This document shows positions 12,544 through 22,323 of a stretch of DNA of 64,000 nt, piece after piece. The position numbers and the translations under genes were made by a program. The notes under the pieces are model-generated. The model did no database searches. It saw only the letters and a list, made by a program, of their open reading frames with translations, and was not told the DNA's origin. The DNA is taken from contig ARYC01001407.1 of NCBI GenBank assembly GCA_000711775.1, positions 1 through 64,000 on the forward strand, written 5' to 3'. Source of the stretch: Oxytricha trifallax. Taxonomy: Eukaryota; Ciliophora; Spirotrichea; Sporadotrichida; Oxytrichidae. The first letter of the stretch is position 1, and every line of letters begins with the position of its first letter.

Positions 12544-13473
12544 ATGCCCTGAATTAATTTCTATTTACCGAATAATCTATCTGCTAATAAGAATTTCCGA
12601 CTTAACTACGACCCTGATAGTAATAAAAACAACATTTATGCAAGAAAATTGAACAAAAAAGTGCCTGAGACAAACAGTCAGTTCTCTCAAAACCCCTTGA
12701 CAAAAATGTTATAACCGATTGAAGTTACAAAATCCAAGCGCTTTACCAGAGATAAACTGAACATTAGCGATATTCCAGGTGCATAATCGGATGTCTACAG
12801 GAAATACGGAAATCTAGATGGCAGGGAATACATAGACACTGGGGATATTAAGAGAGCACAGCCCTCATAATTAAAGTAGAGCAAATCCATGACAGGTCCT
12901 GATTATAAGTTATATACAAAAGACATCAATCCAGAGAAATGGAAAAGTAAGAGAGTTGTGGATCCACTTAAGCCTGAGTATGATGTGCCAACTATATCAG
13001 GCAGGATGGTTCGCATTGGTTAAATAGAAAGAAATGTACCGAAAATGAATGTTTCTCCTCAGACAAAGAGATTTGCCAATTATATTGACGATATTGAAGG
13101 AACAAGGCCAAAGAAAGGTAGCGCAATAAATGATGATTAAAGATCACAGGCAAACTAAAGTGTTAGATATTTATAATAGTCACATTAATCATTTAAGTCT
13201 AACCATTAAATCTCACGAATTTACGGTAAGATCACATTATTCAGAACAAGAAACTCAAATATATTCGGAAACCCAATAACCCTGTAGCCTGATTAAATGA
13301 AATTGTTATAAGAATCTTAAAACAATGCTGGACCAGTGCCAAGTTCACACTATGCAAGATTCACTACTTTTCAAAACCTGTAGTAAACTGCAAATTTAGG
13401 TGGTGGTTTTGACCAATCCAACAATAATACAATTTAGCAGCCCTCAGGTCCCTTGCAATAAATAACAGCGAAT
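12544..13473 (+). CDS. Gene with repeated D-I-x-G-A motif, part 1 (before the TBE)
   Basis: A well-populated reading frame encodes a hydrophilic protein with a short recurring motif: SDIPGAQSD, TGDIKRAQPS and DDIEGTRPKK, each next to basic or proline residues. WKSKRVVDPLKPEYDVP and SGRMVRIGQIERNVPK lie between. I know no named domain for it; the repeat may be a protist-specific linear motif. The frame is open through many TAA/TAG codons. An ATG at 12544 is followed two codons later by TGA, so the real first exon probably lies upstream or is cut by an IES. The segment ends exactly at the AAT target site of the inserted TBE. Confidence 0.65.
13471..13473 (+). repeat. Target site duplication AAT, left copy
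   Basis: AAT immediately precedes the C4A4 end of the TBE. The same AAT follows the right end at 17590-17592. This fits the 3-bp ANT target preference known for TBEs. Confidence 0.9.
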
Positions 13474-13558
13474 CAAAACCCCAAAACCCCTTAGTGAGGT
13501 TTATAAGTGCTTTGATTAGTAGGGTAAAGTTGGGGTTTTATTAGGGTTAGTAGAGAAA
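13474..13558 (+). repeat. TBE left inverted terminal repeat, 85 bp
   Basis: Starts CAAAACCCCAAAACCCC and runs to GTAGAGAAA. It is the exact reverse complement of 17505-17589 by direct comparison. The outer part equals ciliate telomere repeats. Confidence 0.95.
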
Positions 13559-13576
13559 TTAGGCCAGTTTGTAAAA

Positions 13577-14639
13577 TGAGAAATAGAAATTAGCGATTTT
13601 GGGGTCTATTTATGATGAGAAATATTTAGATTTACTGCTTAAGCTTAGGTATGGTGCGAGTATTAATATAGACTAACTCAAACCAGTGATGAATTATTGT
13701 GCGATTGCAAAGCTATTGTGTAAGAGTGCTTCGACTGTAAGGTATCACTGCTTGCTAGCTGTTTAGCATTTCAATTCTGGTTCTTGATAACATCCTGTAA
13801 GAAAATAAAAGTTCTCTTAGCAGCATATTGAATATCTCTGCGATTCTAAGACTCTTAAGTATTGGGCACATTTCCCACTTGACTAGCGAGCTGTGATGTT
13901 TCATCGCAAGTTTCCTGACATGCGTATCTCTCCATAGACTATCGCAAATATTTATTGAAGGAATGGTATTACCTTCAAGACTGTAAATAGAGTGAAGAGA
14001 GTGATTGACTTTACTCTGCCATTTTATAGTAATAATTTAAATTATATATATCATTAAATGCAGAGGTCTATTGATAATAACATCAAGTTCATACACGCTG
14101 ATGAAGCTGTGTTTACGTTCAACACCTTTATTAATAAGTCTTGGTACAAGAAGTACGATAATATAGAAGTGTATGACTAAAAAATTAAGGTTGTCACTCA
14201 CGCAATTTTGGCTGGTATCAGTGAATATTCAGGCTTAGAAACTTATGTTATTCATCCTCGCTCTATTAAGCGAGAGCAGTATATAGAGTTCTTACAGAAG
14301 CTAAGAGATAAGTACAACGATCAAGAGATCATCCTGTTTGTTGATAACCTCTCAGTTCATAAGACTAAGGAATCTAAGAAAGCTTATGAAGAGTTAAAGA
14401 TAACTCCTGTGTATAACGTTCCTTACAGTCCTCAATTTAATGGAATCGAATTCTATTGGAGTTAGATTAAGACTCACTACAAGAAACTCTTGCTGTATCA
14501 CCTAATGCATGATCTACCAATCGACACAGTAGACTTAATACAGAGTAGTTGCAAGAGAGTGGGTAAAGACTAGACTACGATATGTGCAAGGAAAGGAAGA
14601 ATGAATGTTTATTAATAAGTGTTAGACTTAAATGAATGA
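13577..14639 (+). pseudogene. TBE transposase (42-kDa type, IS630/Tc1 DD34E), with two in-frame TGA codons
   Basis: One reading frame holds an N-terminal helix-turn-helix (NYCAIAKLLCKSASTVRYH) and a DDE catalytic core. The first Asp is in FIHADEAVF, the second in LFVDNLSVHK, and the Glu is in YSPQFNGIEFYW, 34 residues after the second Asp, so the type is DD34E. All catalytic residues are intact. However TGA, the only stop in this code, occurs in frame at 13785-13787 and 13956-13958, before the core. The natural stop is TGA at 14637. The N-terminal start is not clear, because the nearest ATG (13577) is in another frame. In development the family excises TBEs and helps other DNA elimination. 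This copy appears mutated or contains base errors. Confidence 0.85.
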
Positions 14640-14645
14640 ATTATT

Positions 14646-15310
14646 TCACATATCAAACGAACTCTTAAATGGATTCGGCTTCTCTTTCTTTTCTTCCTCT
14701 GGTGCTTTACTAGGACCCATGTTTCTTCTCTTTGTACCAGCACCAGCATCTATGTTCATTTCATCAGACTTTTAAACTTCATTATAAAGTCTTTTGCTAA
14801 CTTAATGAATGGTTTGAGACTTTCTCTCTCTGTGAACCTTTGCATTCTCTTTCATTAGAAATATACCAGTTCCAGGTTTCCCTAAAAAGTTATAAATCAA
14901 AGCTTACTAGAGAGATAAGGATGCTTCTTAAGCTCTGCTAGCCACGTCTCGCTTATTAGTATTCCTTGCTTCTTTTAATCTTCAGGAGAAATAGAGTAGC
15001 GTTTCTTATGAGCTTCTTCTATAATTTCTCTCAAATAATCCTCTTTGATTGTACCAAGAACACCAAAGAAGAAGTTTCTTTCAGGCAACTTATTTGAGAG
15101 TTACTTCTTGCTAGGAAGGTAAATAACCACTTCATCATCTTTCATTGCATCCTCGTAGAGATTTGTGACTGAAATCTCTGGGTAGTTAGGTATTTCAATC
15201 AGTTTGATTTCTATGTTTTTAAAAGCTTTCTTCTCCTCGCAGAGTATTGCTTTTAAGAATGATATTTTAGTACCTTCCATCGTTGGAAGGAATAGACCAA
15301 CTGTATACAT
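14646..15310 (-). CDS. TBE 22-kDa-type protein of unknown function
   Basis: The frame opens MYTVGLFLPTMEGTKISFLK and continues through TAA as Gln into NKLPERNFFFGVLGTIKE. A 26-nt intron (14882-14907, GTAAGC…TTTTTAG on the minus strand) is needed to join HPYLS to RKPGTGIFLMKENAKVH. The C-terminus is basic and Pro/Lys-rich and ends SSFDM before TGA. Its position, convergent with the transposase, is that of the 22-kDa ORF of TBE1. The middle GETWL-like block (ISETWLAELKKHPYLS) resembles the tail of a BRCT fold, but I would not rely on that. Confidence 0.75.
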
Positions 15311-15479
15311 CGTTGATTAACATCAATTTATTTTACCATGCTAAGTAAGGTATCGATAGAGATCCTCCTTGCTTCTGAATCTTGAGATCATTTCTTGAGC
15401 CTCAACCCTTTTCATTTGTTCATTGAATGATTCCATCTTTGTTCCTCTTCCTATTAATGAATTTCAAGTTTTAATTTAT

Positions 15480-15900
15480 AGACTTCTGGATCCTATCCTT
15501 TAAAATCTTACTATTAAATATGGGCATCTTATAGGAGGTCAACCCTGTAAAGATACGTGGAGAAAGTTCGCAGAAGCTGTAACAAACTTCAGAGATGGAG
15601 CTCCATTTTTATCAATTTAGTTCCATTAAATTAGTACTAAATTTGTTTAAATTTAATTAGTACCGGTACTAAATCCGTTTAAGTTTAATTGGTACCAATT
15701 TAATAGTACCAAAACTTAATTAGTACCTAGTTTTAATCCAGTGAGGTTTTAATGGAAAAGTTCCAATCTGGTTTAAAACTTAATTGGTACCAGTACCAAC
15801 CTGAACTTTATCTGAGTTGGTACCAGAATCAAAATTATTAAGTGCAAAATTACAAAAATTATAGTTATAAACTGAGTATAAATATGAAGTCTTAGAGCTT
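15480..15900 (+). repeat. TBE internal non-coding region with GGTACC-type short repeats
   Basis: Between the 22-kDa and 57-kDa genes is a run of alternating TTAGTACC, TTGGTACC and AGTACC motifs, many palindromic (GGTACC), from about 15600 to 15835. The same region, inverted, is kept in the short TBE derivative at about 46745-47055. Retention in a deletion derivative suggests it matters in cis, for example as a transposase-binding or transcription-control region; this is inference. Confidence 0.7.
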
Positions 15901-16002
15901 AGATCAAACCATCAATAATGCTGTAGCAACTCCTATATAGTCCAACTATAGCTATAGAGGTTTTAAGAGCTTTATAATAGAAATTAAAATTTGAATTTAA
16001 AC

Positions 16003-17450
16003 ATGGCGGTCAACTTAAATCGTAGAGCGGCACTTTTAGGAGCAGGTCAATCAATGCTTAACTTTGGTTCAACCAAGAAACAAGAAGTTATTTATATTGA
16101 GAGGGAGGCAGAGCTAAGAGCTCTTGAATTTCAAGCACAGGTTTTTATTATATAGGTTAAAAACATGAAACAGAAAGCTGAGATAGAAGTTTAAACATTA
16201 ATAAAAGATGTTGAGGAAGAAAAGGAACAGCTTCAGATTTAAAGGATTAAAACTTTTGAATGCTAAGACTGCTAAAATTTTTTCTCTACTGATTCCAGTT
16301 TGAAGAGACATATGAAAGAGGTTCACTCTGGGAAAGCTAAGGTGTATTTTAAGCATGATAAGGTCGATGGCAGGTACTAGTGCACGACTTGTTAGAAGTC
16401 TTATACTCACTCAGCTAAAGTTAAGAAACATATGCAGAAGCATCACCTAAGTGAGTTCTTGATTTAAGATAAAGAGACTTAGAAATTAGTGCCCGCTAAA
16501 AGAAAATCTAATAATCTTGAGACTTAAAAAGAACAACAGAGAAGCTCAAGAGGCAGAAGCGAATAGAATTAATGAATCAACCTGCTGGTAAAGTCTTTTT
16601 AGCATGCTTTTAAGAGAGAGCCATGTATATTCCTGCACTAAATGCAGTAGACCTTAGCAGTTGTATTGAAAACTACTTACATATAAACGTACCTGCTAAA
16701 GCAAAACTCATAGTGGTTGATGACTATGCCTACAAGGTATATCCTTTCAGCTATCTCCTTAAAAACGAGCAGTATCAAAATGAGTTTGCTAACGAATATA
16801 TTGTACTTAGAGAGGCTTAGAAAAAAGATTGCAAGAATTTGCTCAAGCTAGATGGTGTTATTTTAGGGTTTGGTTTCATCGCACTAAGGCTAAAAAAGTT
16901 TGAAATGACTCTCCGAGATTATCTATATTAAAACAGATACCCAGATGACTTGAATGATATTCTATCTAATATGATAAAGGGTGTTTAGGAACTTCACGAG
17001 CTTGGATACGTTCATAGAGATTTGAAGCCTGAAAATGTTATGCTAAACCTTTGCCCTTTAGAAGTAGTTGTAATCGATTTTAATAGAGCCTTAAGATAAG
17101 AGATTGTAACCTTAGCAAAGGTTCTTGGTACTCCAGGTTACTTCCCAATCAGAGAGAAATGGACTAATGGCTCTATTTAGTGGGATGTTTGGGCAGTAGC
17201 TGCAATAATTTTAGAGTGCGATATGGAAAGCATGACTTACATTAATACAAAATATGAAAAATAATCAATAAATCTAGCTGAGAAGCACATAAAACAAGAT
17301 GATGTATGCTAAGAAATAAAGAAGATTGTAGAGAAGATAATAGTAAGAGCTCCAGCATATCCAAGACAATCCTTAGACGATATGCTCGAACCACTAAAGA
17401 AAGCGAGATTCAAGAGATACAACAAAGACAAGTAAGTAAAATTCGTGTGA
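16003..17450 (+). CDS. TBE 57-kDa-type protein: two C2H2 zinc fingers plus kinase-like domain
   Basis: Starts MAVNLNRRAALLGAGQ. A coiled-coil segment (RELEFQ…KQKAEIEVQ) precedes two C2H2 fingers, FECQDCQNFFSTDSSLKRHM and YQCTTCQKSYTHSAKVKKHM. A kinase-like domain follows, with YVHRDLKPENVML (catalytic loop intact), VVVIDFN (DFN in place of DFG) and GTPGYFP, WDVWAVA. Altered DFG means catalysis is doubtful. The zinc finger and kinase halves are joined by a one-base frame change in an A5 run near 16527; adding one A restores continuity. In TBE1 the 57-kDa ORF has the same zinc finger and kinase arrangement. Role in transposition is unknown. Confidence 0.85.
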
Positions 17451-17504
17451 TATAATTAAACTAATACTCATTAAATACATAATAAAGTTTCATTAAACTT
17501 GCGT

Positions 17505-17589
17505 TTTCTCTACTAACCCTAATAAAACCCCAACTTTACCCTACTAATCAAAGCACTTATAAACCTCACTAAGGGGTTTTGGGGTTTTG
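17505..17589 (-). repeat. TBE right inverted terminal repeat, 85 bp
   Basis: Exact inverted copy of 13474-13558, ending GGGGTTTTGGGGTTTTG. It is followed by the AAT duplication at 17590-17592. Confidence 0.95.
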
Positions 17590-18390
17590 AATGTCTTGGA
17601 TAATTTCCAAGCTCAAAGATAGAAATATTCAAGTTAACTTAAAATGGTAAAAGTTTAATATAATTAGTAACCGACAATTTTAAGCAATTAAGATAACCTT
17701 GCTATTAGAGGTTCCTTGAATGATAGGCTATAATCAAAGCGTATGAATACCTTTGAACTCTTAGAAAATAAAACTGCTGAGATCAATGTGCTTCCTTAAT
17801 TCAGCCCAGCCAACGCTTATAACAATTAGAAACAAGATTAAATGAAAACTTACCTTAATAATTAACTCGCTCAACCTAATACAATAGATGCAGTTAACTA
17901 AAATATTGAAGAATCACCTATTGTGAAGAATAGATTATGGAGCAAAGCAAGAGTTGTTGGTTAAGAAATGAATGGGTAGTAAAATAGAATAAACTCTTCT
18001 GGAAGTTAATCTCAAAACCTAATCGAGAGAAGCATTAACCTTAAAAGAAACTTCAACGAAAACATCTACTAAAAAGGGCTTTTAATGAATAGTGGTCACA
18101 GATCTTTAGTGAGTGGAGTTTAAAGCAATTAAATGAATCCCTTGAATAATGAAGTTAATAAATCAGTAGACACAGCTGTATTTAATAATAAGGTTCCAAT
18201 GAGCAGAGACTAAAGATTGATGCATAAACTTTCAGCCTAAATAAATCCCATAGCTTAACGGTTTCGGGTTATGGGTCAAGTTCTTATAGAGATCAATAAA
18301 ATGGATAAGGAGTCGTTAAATAGAGGCTGCCTCCAACAACATCAAAAGTATATGGAAATTTCCTAGATGGGAAATAAATTGATTAGATGA
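17590..18390 (+). CDS. D-I-x-G-A motif gene, part 2 (after the TBE)
   Basis: If the TBE and one AAT are removed, the frame passes from …ITAN directly into VLDNFQAQRQKYSS and stays open for about 265 codons to TGA at 18388. The region is Asn/Gln/Ser-rich (SLNDRLQSKRMNTFELLENK, VVGQEMNGQQNRINSSG). Near the end, HKLSAQINPIAQRFRVMGQV is followed by a helical tail. This part has no known domain. The continuous frame across the junction is strong evidence that both parts are one protein and that the TBE acts as an IES. Confidence 0.7.
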
Positions 18391-19549
18391 TTTCACAACT
18401 TAAACAAACAAATGAATCCTATAGTATGAGTATATTACTTAACTAGTTTTAGATTTTACTTAATAATATTAAATTAATTTATATAACTACAAGAAAATTT
18501 ATAAGATAAGATTACATTATTTTTACTATACAAACTATTATTCATAAAACAATATTATTTTTGAAGAAAAAAAAGTTTGAATCTTAATACATTATGAGAA
18601 TTTTACTATATCAATTAATAATAGATTTTAGTTGCTTGTAAAATCTTTTAAGGACTATAAATTATTTCTTTTACTAAGATTTATATTAAATCCTTTACTT
18701 TTAGAAATTTTATTTTATTCTTATTCAATTAAATCTAACTTTTATGATGACTTTATTCTAACTATTAAACTAAAATGAAAGTTATTTTATATAACATGTC
18801 TATTTATGGATATTGTTCATTCTATCTATTCAATATCACTAATATAATTAATTTTTGTCAATAATTTTAAAATTACTTTTATTTTAAGAATATTTCAAAC
18901 TTTACTTAAGTCCCTAGATATTTAATTTTAGCTTTATACAGATAGTTGAGTAGATATCTAATTGTAATTTTCTTTTGCTATCTAACCCTGCCTGCGAAAA
19001 CCTAGCGTTTATTATGAATGTCTGCAATATTTTAAATTTGTTTAATATGAGACAACTTTGGGGACCCGCTCTAGCTTTCTCTCAATTACTATATATTACT
19101 TTTTGATTGAATCCTTTAAGATTATTTTACTAAAAATATCAAATTTTTCCTATTAAGCACCTAGATTATTATTTTAATGAACTGCTTAATTATTATCTTT
19201 ATCTTCAGTTTCAAGGATTTATTACGATTTAGTTATGAGAGATTAAGCACTGTTGGGTTGGTAATTTTTAATGAGATCTTTTAATTAATGATTATTAATA
19301 ATTTGGGATTGATGCGAGTTTAGTGAAGTTGACTAGCCTAGTGGATTAATTTGAGAAGATACTTCAATATTAGTTACGGTCTAACGCTTCATGTTGTTTT
19401 TGAATAATCTACTGACTTAATTTTCATACTCCAACGAGCTGCAATTATTTAGAGAATTCTTATTTTGACTGCTTATCAAGGTAGATAAAGTGTTCTTATT
19501 TTTATCTGAGCTATTCATTGATTGTGGTACTATCAATTTTGATTTACCA
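18391..19549. other. AT-rich intergenic region
   Basis: No convincing frame or RNA gene. It separates the TBE-split gene from the convergent kinase gene. Confidence 0.5.
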
Positions 19550-21942
19550 TCAAGATTTAATGAAATTTATTAGATGGATTATTCTGTAAACTGTCATAAG
19601 ATTACCTGAAATTTTAGTTTTTATTTGACAATTAAGCAGAAGATACTCTGGATTAGTTAGTAATTGCAGTAATTGGTCTCTTTTATTTGCTTTATTAGTT
19701 ATTTTAGTAAGCGTTTTTAAAAATCTAGGGAGCTTAACCTGCATTCTTCCGATTAACTTGCTGATTAAACTATAGATAGTCATTGTCGTTTAAAATTATA
19801 AAGAGCATTATAATATATTTCCATCATCATCATTTATTATTTCAAGCTCGGATTACTCATCTTTCATGCCTTCTTCAAACATAACACTTTTCTTTTTAAC
19901 TTATCCAATGCTTTAGATTTGTGGTACTGCAGCAGAAAAAGGTCTCATGAATAAATTTTATTTTTACATAGAAGTGAGTATATTATCTTATGAATTTTTA
20001 CTAGCTAAGCCTCGTAACAAGCTTATCCCAGGTTTTTAAGAAATACTCGCTTATTAGCTCTATTATTGAGAAGTTCGTCTATTGAAATTTTTGCTATTAG
20101 TAGCAGAAGCCCTTTGAGGCCTTCCAATGTAGGGCATTTCTCTATTAATTTACTGTAAAATTCTCTCATGTTAATTTAGATTTTATTTAAAATCTAAATC
20201 ACCTTTAAAAATACCTCGATCTGCTTATTACTTATTCATATGATTTCCATTTTGCTAATCATTGATATTAATCTCGTCTTAGTCATTTAAGTAGATTTTA
20301 TTTTCTTATTTTAGCTGAACACCAATTCTTGACTGAGCTTTTTATGATTCTTCATTCTTGCTGTATAGAGCAGCTTAGCTATTTAGTTAGATTTGATATT
20401 TAGTTGAGCTCACATTTTTCAAAGGCAAAGCATGATCTTTAATATCACTTTCTATTTTATGATTCTATTTCGACAACCAATCTTAGTTGTAGAAATTTAT
20501 CTGAGATTGCCTGTTTTGCATGTGATAATCAGTTTATAATTTTTGAGTTTGAATTTTGTCTTGACTTTGGGATTTTATCATGTTTGCAGCTAAAACTTGA
20601 TTTTATTGATATTTATTTGAATCTTTTATTTCAATCTTGACTAAACTTAAATCTTGCTTTTTATTTTCTGTTTTTATAGCCTTAGTTAACCCTTAAGATT
20701 GCTTTTTCACTGTAGCATTCTATCCAATTCATTAAATATTTCTTTATTGAATTTATTTTACTCGTCTCTATTTTATTGTTCAAACTAGTGCTACTTTTTT
20801 CTAATTGCAACAATGGTATATTATTCTCAATTTTAATATTGTGAGTCTCAATTGTGTTTTATTTTACAGGTGCACTTTATTCATCGATATATTTGCGAAT
20901 TGGTAACTTGAAATCTTTAGTTGGAGATACTGACTTAAGCTTATTTTGCTTATTACTTTTAACAGAGTCAGATTATTGAATTCCTTGCTGTGAGAAATTT
21001 TGAAAGCCGATTTTTCTTTGCTAATTTTCAGTATATGAATTTTTAACGAAAGTGGGTATTAATAAAACAGCATCTCTAGCTGAGCTGAGGGTCTTTCTGA
21101 AGCTTTTTTGCAAGAAATTTATCAATAAAATTAGAAAGCTTATTTGAGTATATTTGAGGCAGAGCTTTGTGCTTTTTATTCACAATATTGTTTCCCAGAG
21201 TAATTAAATTGTCTCCTTAAAAGGGAGGTTCCAGACAAGCTAAGTGATAAATAGCACAACCAACAGCCCATACATCTACTTTAAAATCATAGGGTTACTA
21301 CTTCACTAATTCAGGTGAGAGGTAAAGTGGTGTTCCAACTCTAGTATCCGAAAGAACAGCGGCACTTGAGGCTATTTTTGAAACTCCTAAATCTCCAGTT
21401 TTAATTCGCTTGTCTTCTGTCAATAAAATATTTAAACACTTCATATCTCTGTTAATAATATTCTTAGAATGGAGATATTCAACTGCCATCCGCAAATTAA
21501 ATATGAAAAATCCCAGATATCCTTTTCTGAAAAATATTTTCGTCTTGCTCTTTGCTCTTTAAGTAGCTATAAATGGAAGATTAAAAATGCCATGATAAAA
21601 TCAAAACATATTGAAGGAACAAGTTTTTTTGTGAAACTTACTTTGTATAAATCTCCCTTTTCTGCATACTTTATTACAATATGAATGCTTTCGTCCTCCA
21701 TAAATGATGTAAAATATCTAAAAATCCATCATTAAATAAGGTTCTTACTTGATAATGTGTGAATGATCCATAAATTTCAAAATTTGTACTTCTTTAAGTG
21801 CATCTTGCTGTTATTTGGGTTTCATATGTTTTAGCGATATCTTCTTAAGCACTACCATTTGATTATTTTTATTGGATTACACTTTGTATACAGTACCATA
21901 AGATCCCCTCCATAGCTCGCCAATTATCTTAAACTCTGTCAT
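19550..21942 (-). CDS. NEK-like serine/threonine protein kinase with long disordered tail
   Basis: The ATG follows an in-frame TGA and gives MTEFKIIGELWRGSYGTVYK. The kinase domain is split by introns (GTAAG at about 21771 and 21640) and contains VVLKKIS (ATP lysine), EYLHSKNIINRDMKCLNILL, TGDLGVSK (DLG, as in NEKs), VGTPLYLSPELV and DVWAVGCAIYHLACLEPPF. A NEK-type C-lobe follows (KALPQIYSNKLSNFIDKFL). Unusual points are NRD instead of HRD and a Trp in the glycine loop (GELWRGSYG). A 1- or 2-base frame change near 21085 leads into a long Gln/Ser/Lys-rich tail ending FIKS. NEKs act in cilia and the cell cycle; the substrate is unknown. Confidence 0.82.
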
Positions 21943-22323
21943 TTAGTTTCATATCTCTGAGGTTTTATTATCTATCTCTTGGAAAGCTTTGCTCATTTGA
22001 AAAGCTTAGAGAGCTGCAGATGATTATTCTACATGCATTTTACTTAATTATAATTCTTGCTTTTATTGATATTATAATTTAGAATTATTATTAATTCTTT
22101 CTAATTTGTGTGCAGTTTATTCGTATTTAAAATTAATTATAATTAATCTGAAATCAATTAACTTAAAATATAATTATTACAATAAACTTGTAAACTAACC
22201 AAAGAAATCCTTTTTTGGGTCAAAACCCTTAGTAATCTTTCTAAAATAGTTTTGCAAGCTCTTAATAAGTAATTCTGCCGCCAGGATTGGCATAATAAAA
22301 TTAAAGAAATAATCAAAATTAAT

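Larger units (their letters stand above)
13474..17589 (+). mobile_element. Complete telomere-bearing element (TBE transposon), 4116 bp
   Basis: The ends begin CAAAACCCCAAAACCCC and are inverted copies of each other over 85 bp (13474-13558 and 17505-17589) with no difference that I can find. Length, AAT duplication and gene content (transposase, 22-kDa-type protein, 57-kDa-type zinc finger/kinase) match Oxytricha TBE1-class elements. TBEs are germline-limited and are removed precisely during macronuclear development, acting as IESs. This one sits inside a host reading frame. It is structurally complete, but the transposase carries two in-frame TGA codons, so it may not be autonomous. Confidence 0.97.

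Noticed and set aside
12694-12710. CAAAACCCC inside the gene at 12.7 kb
   Set aside because: It is an isolated copy within a good coding frame, with no inverted partner or duplication; treated as chance.
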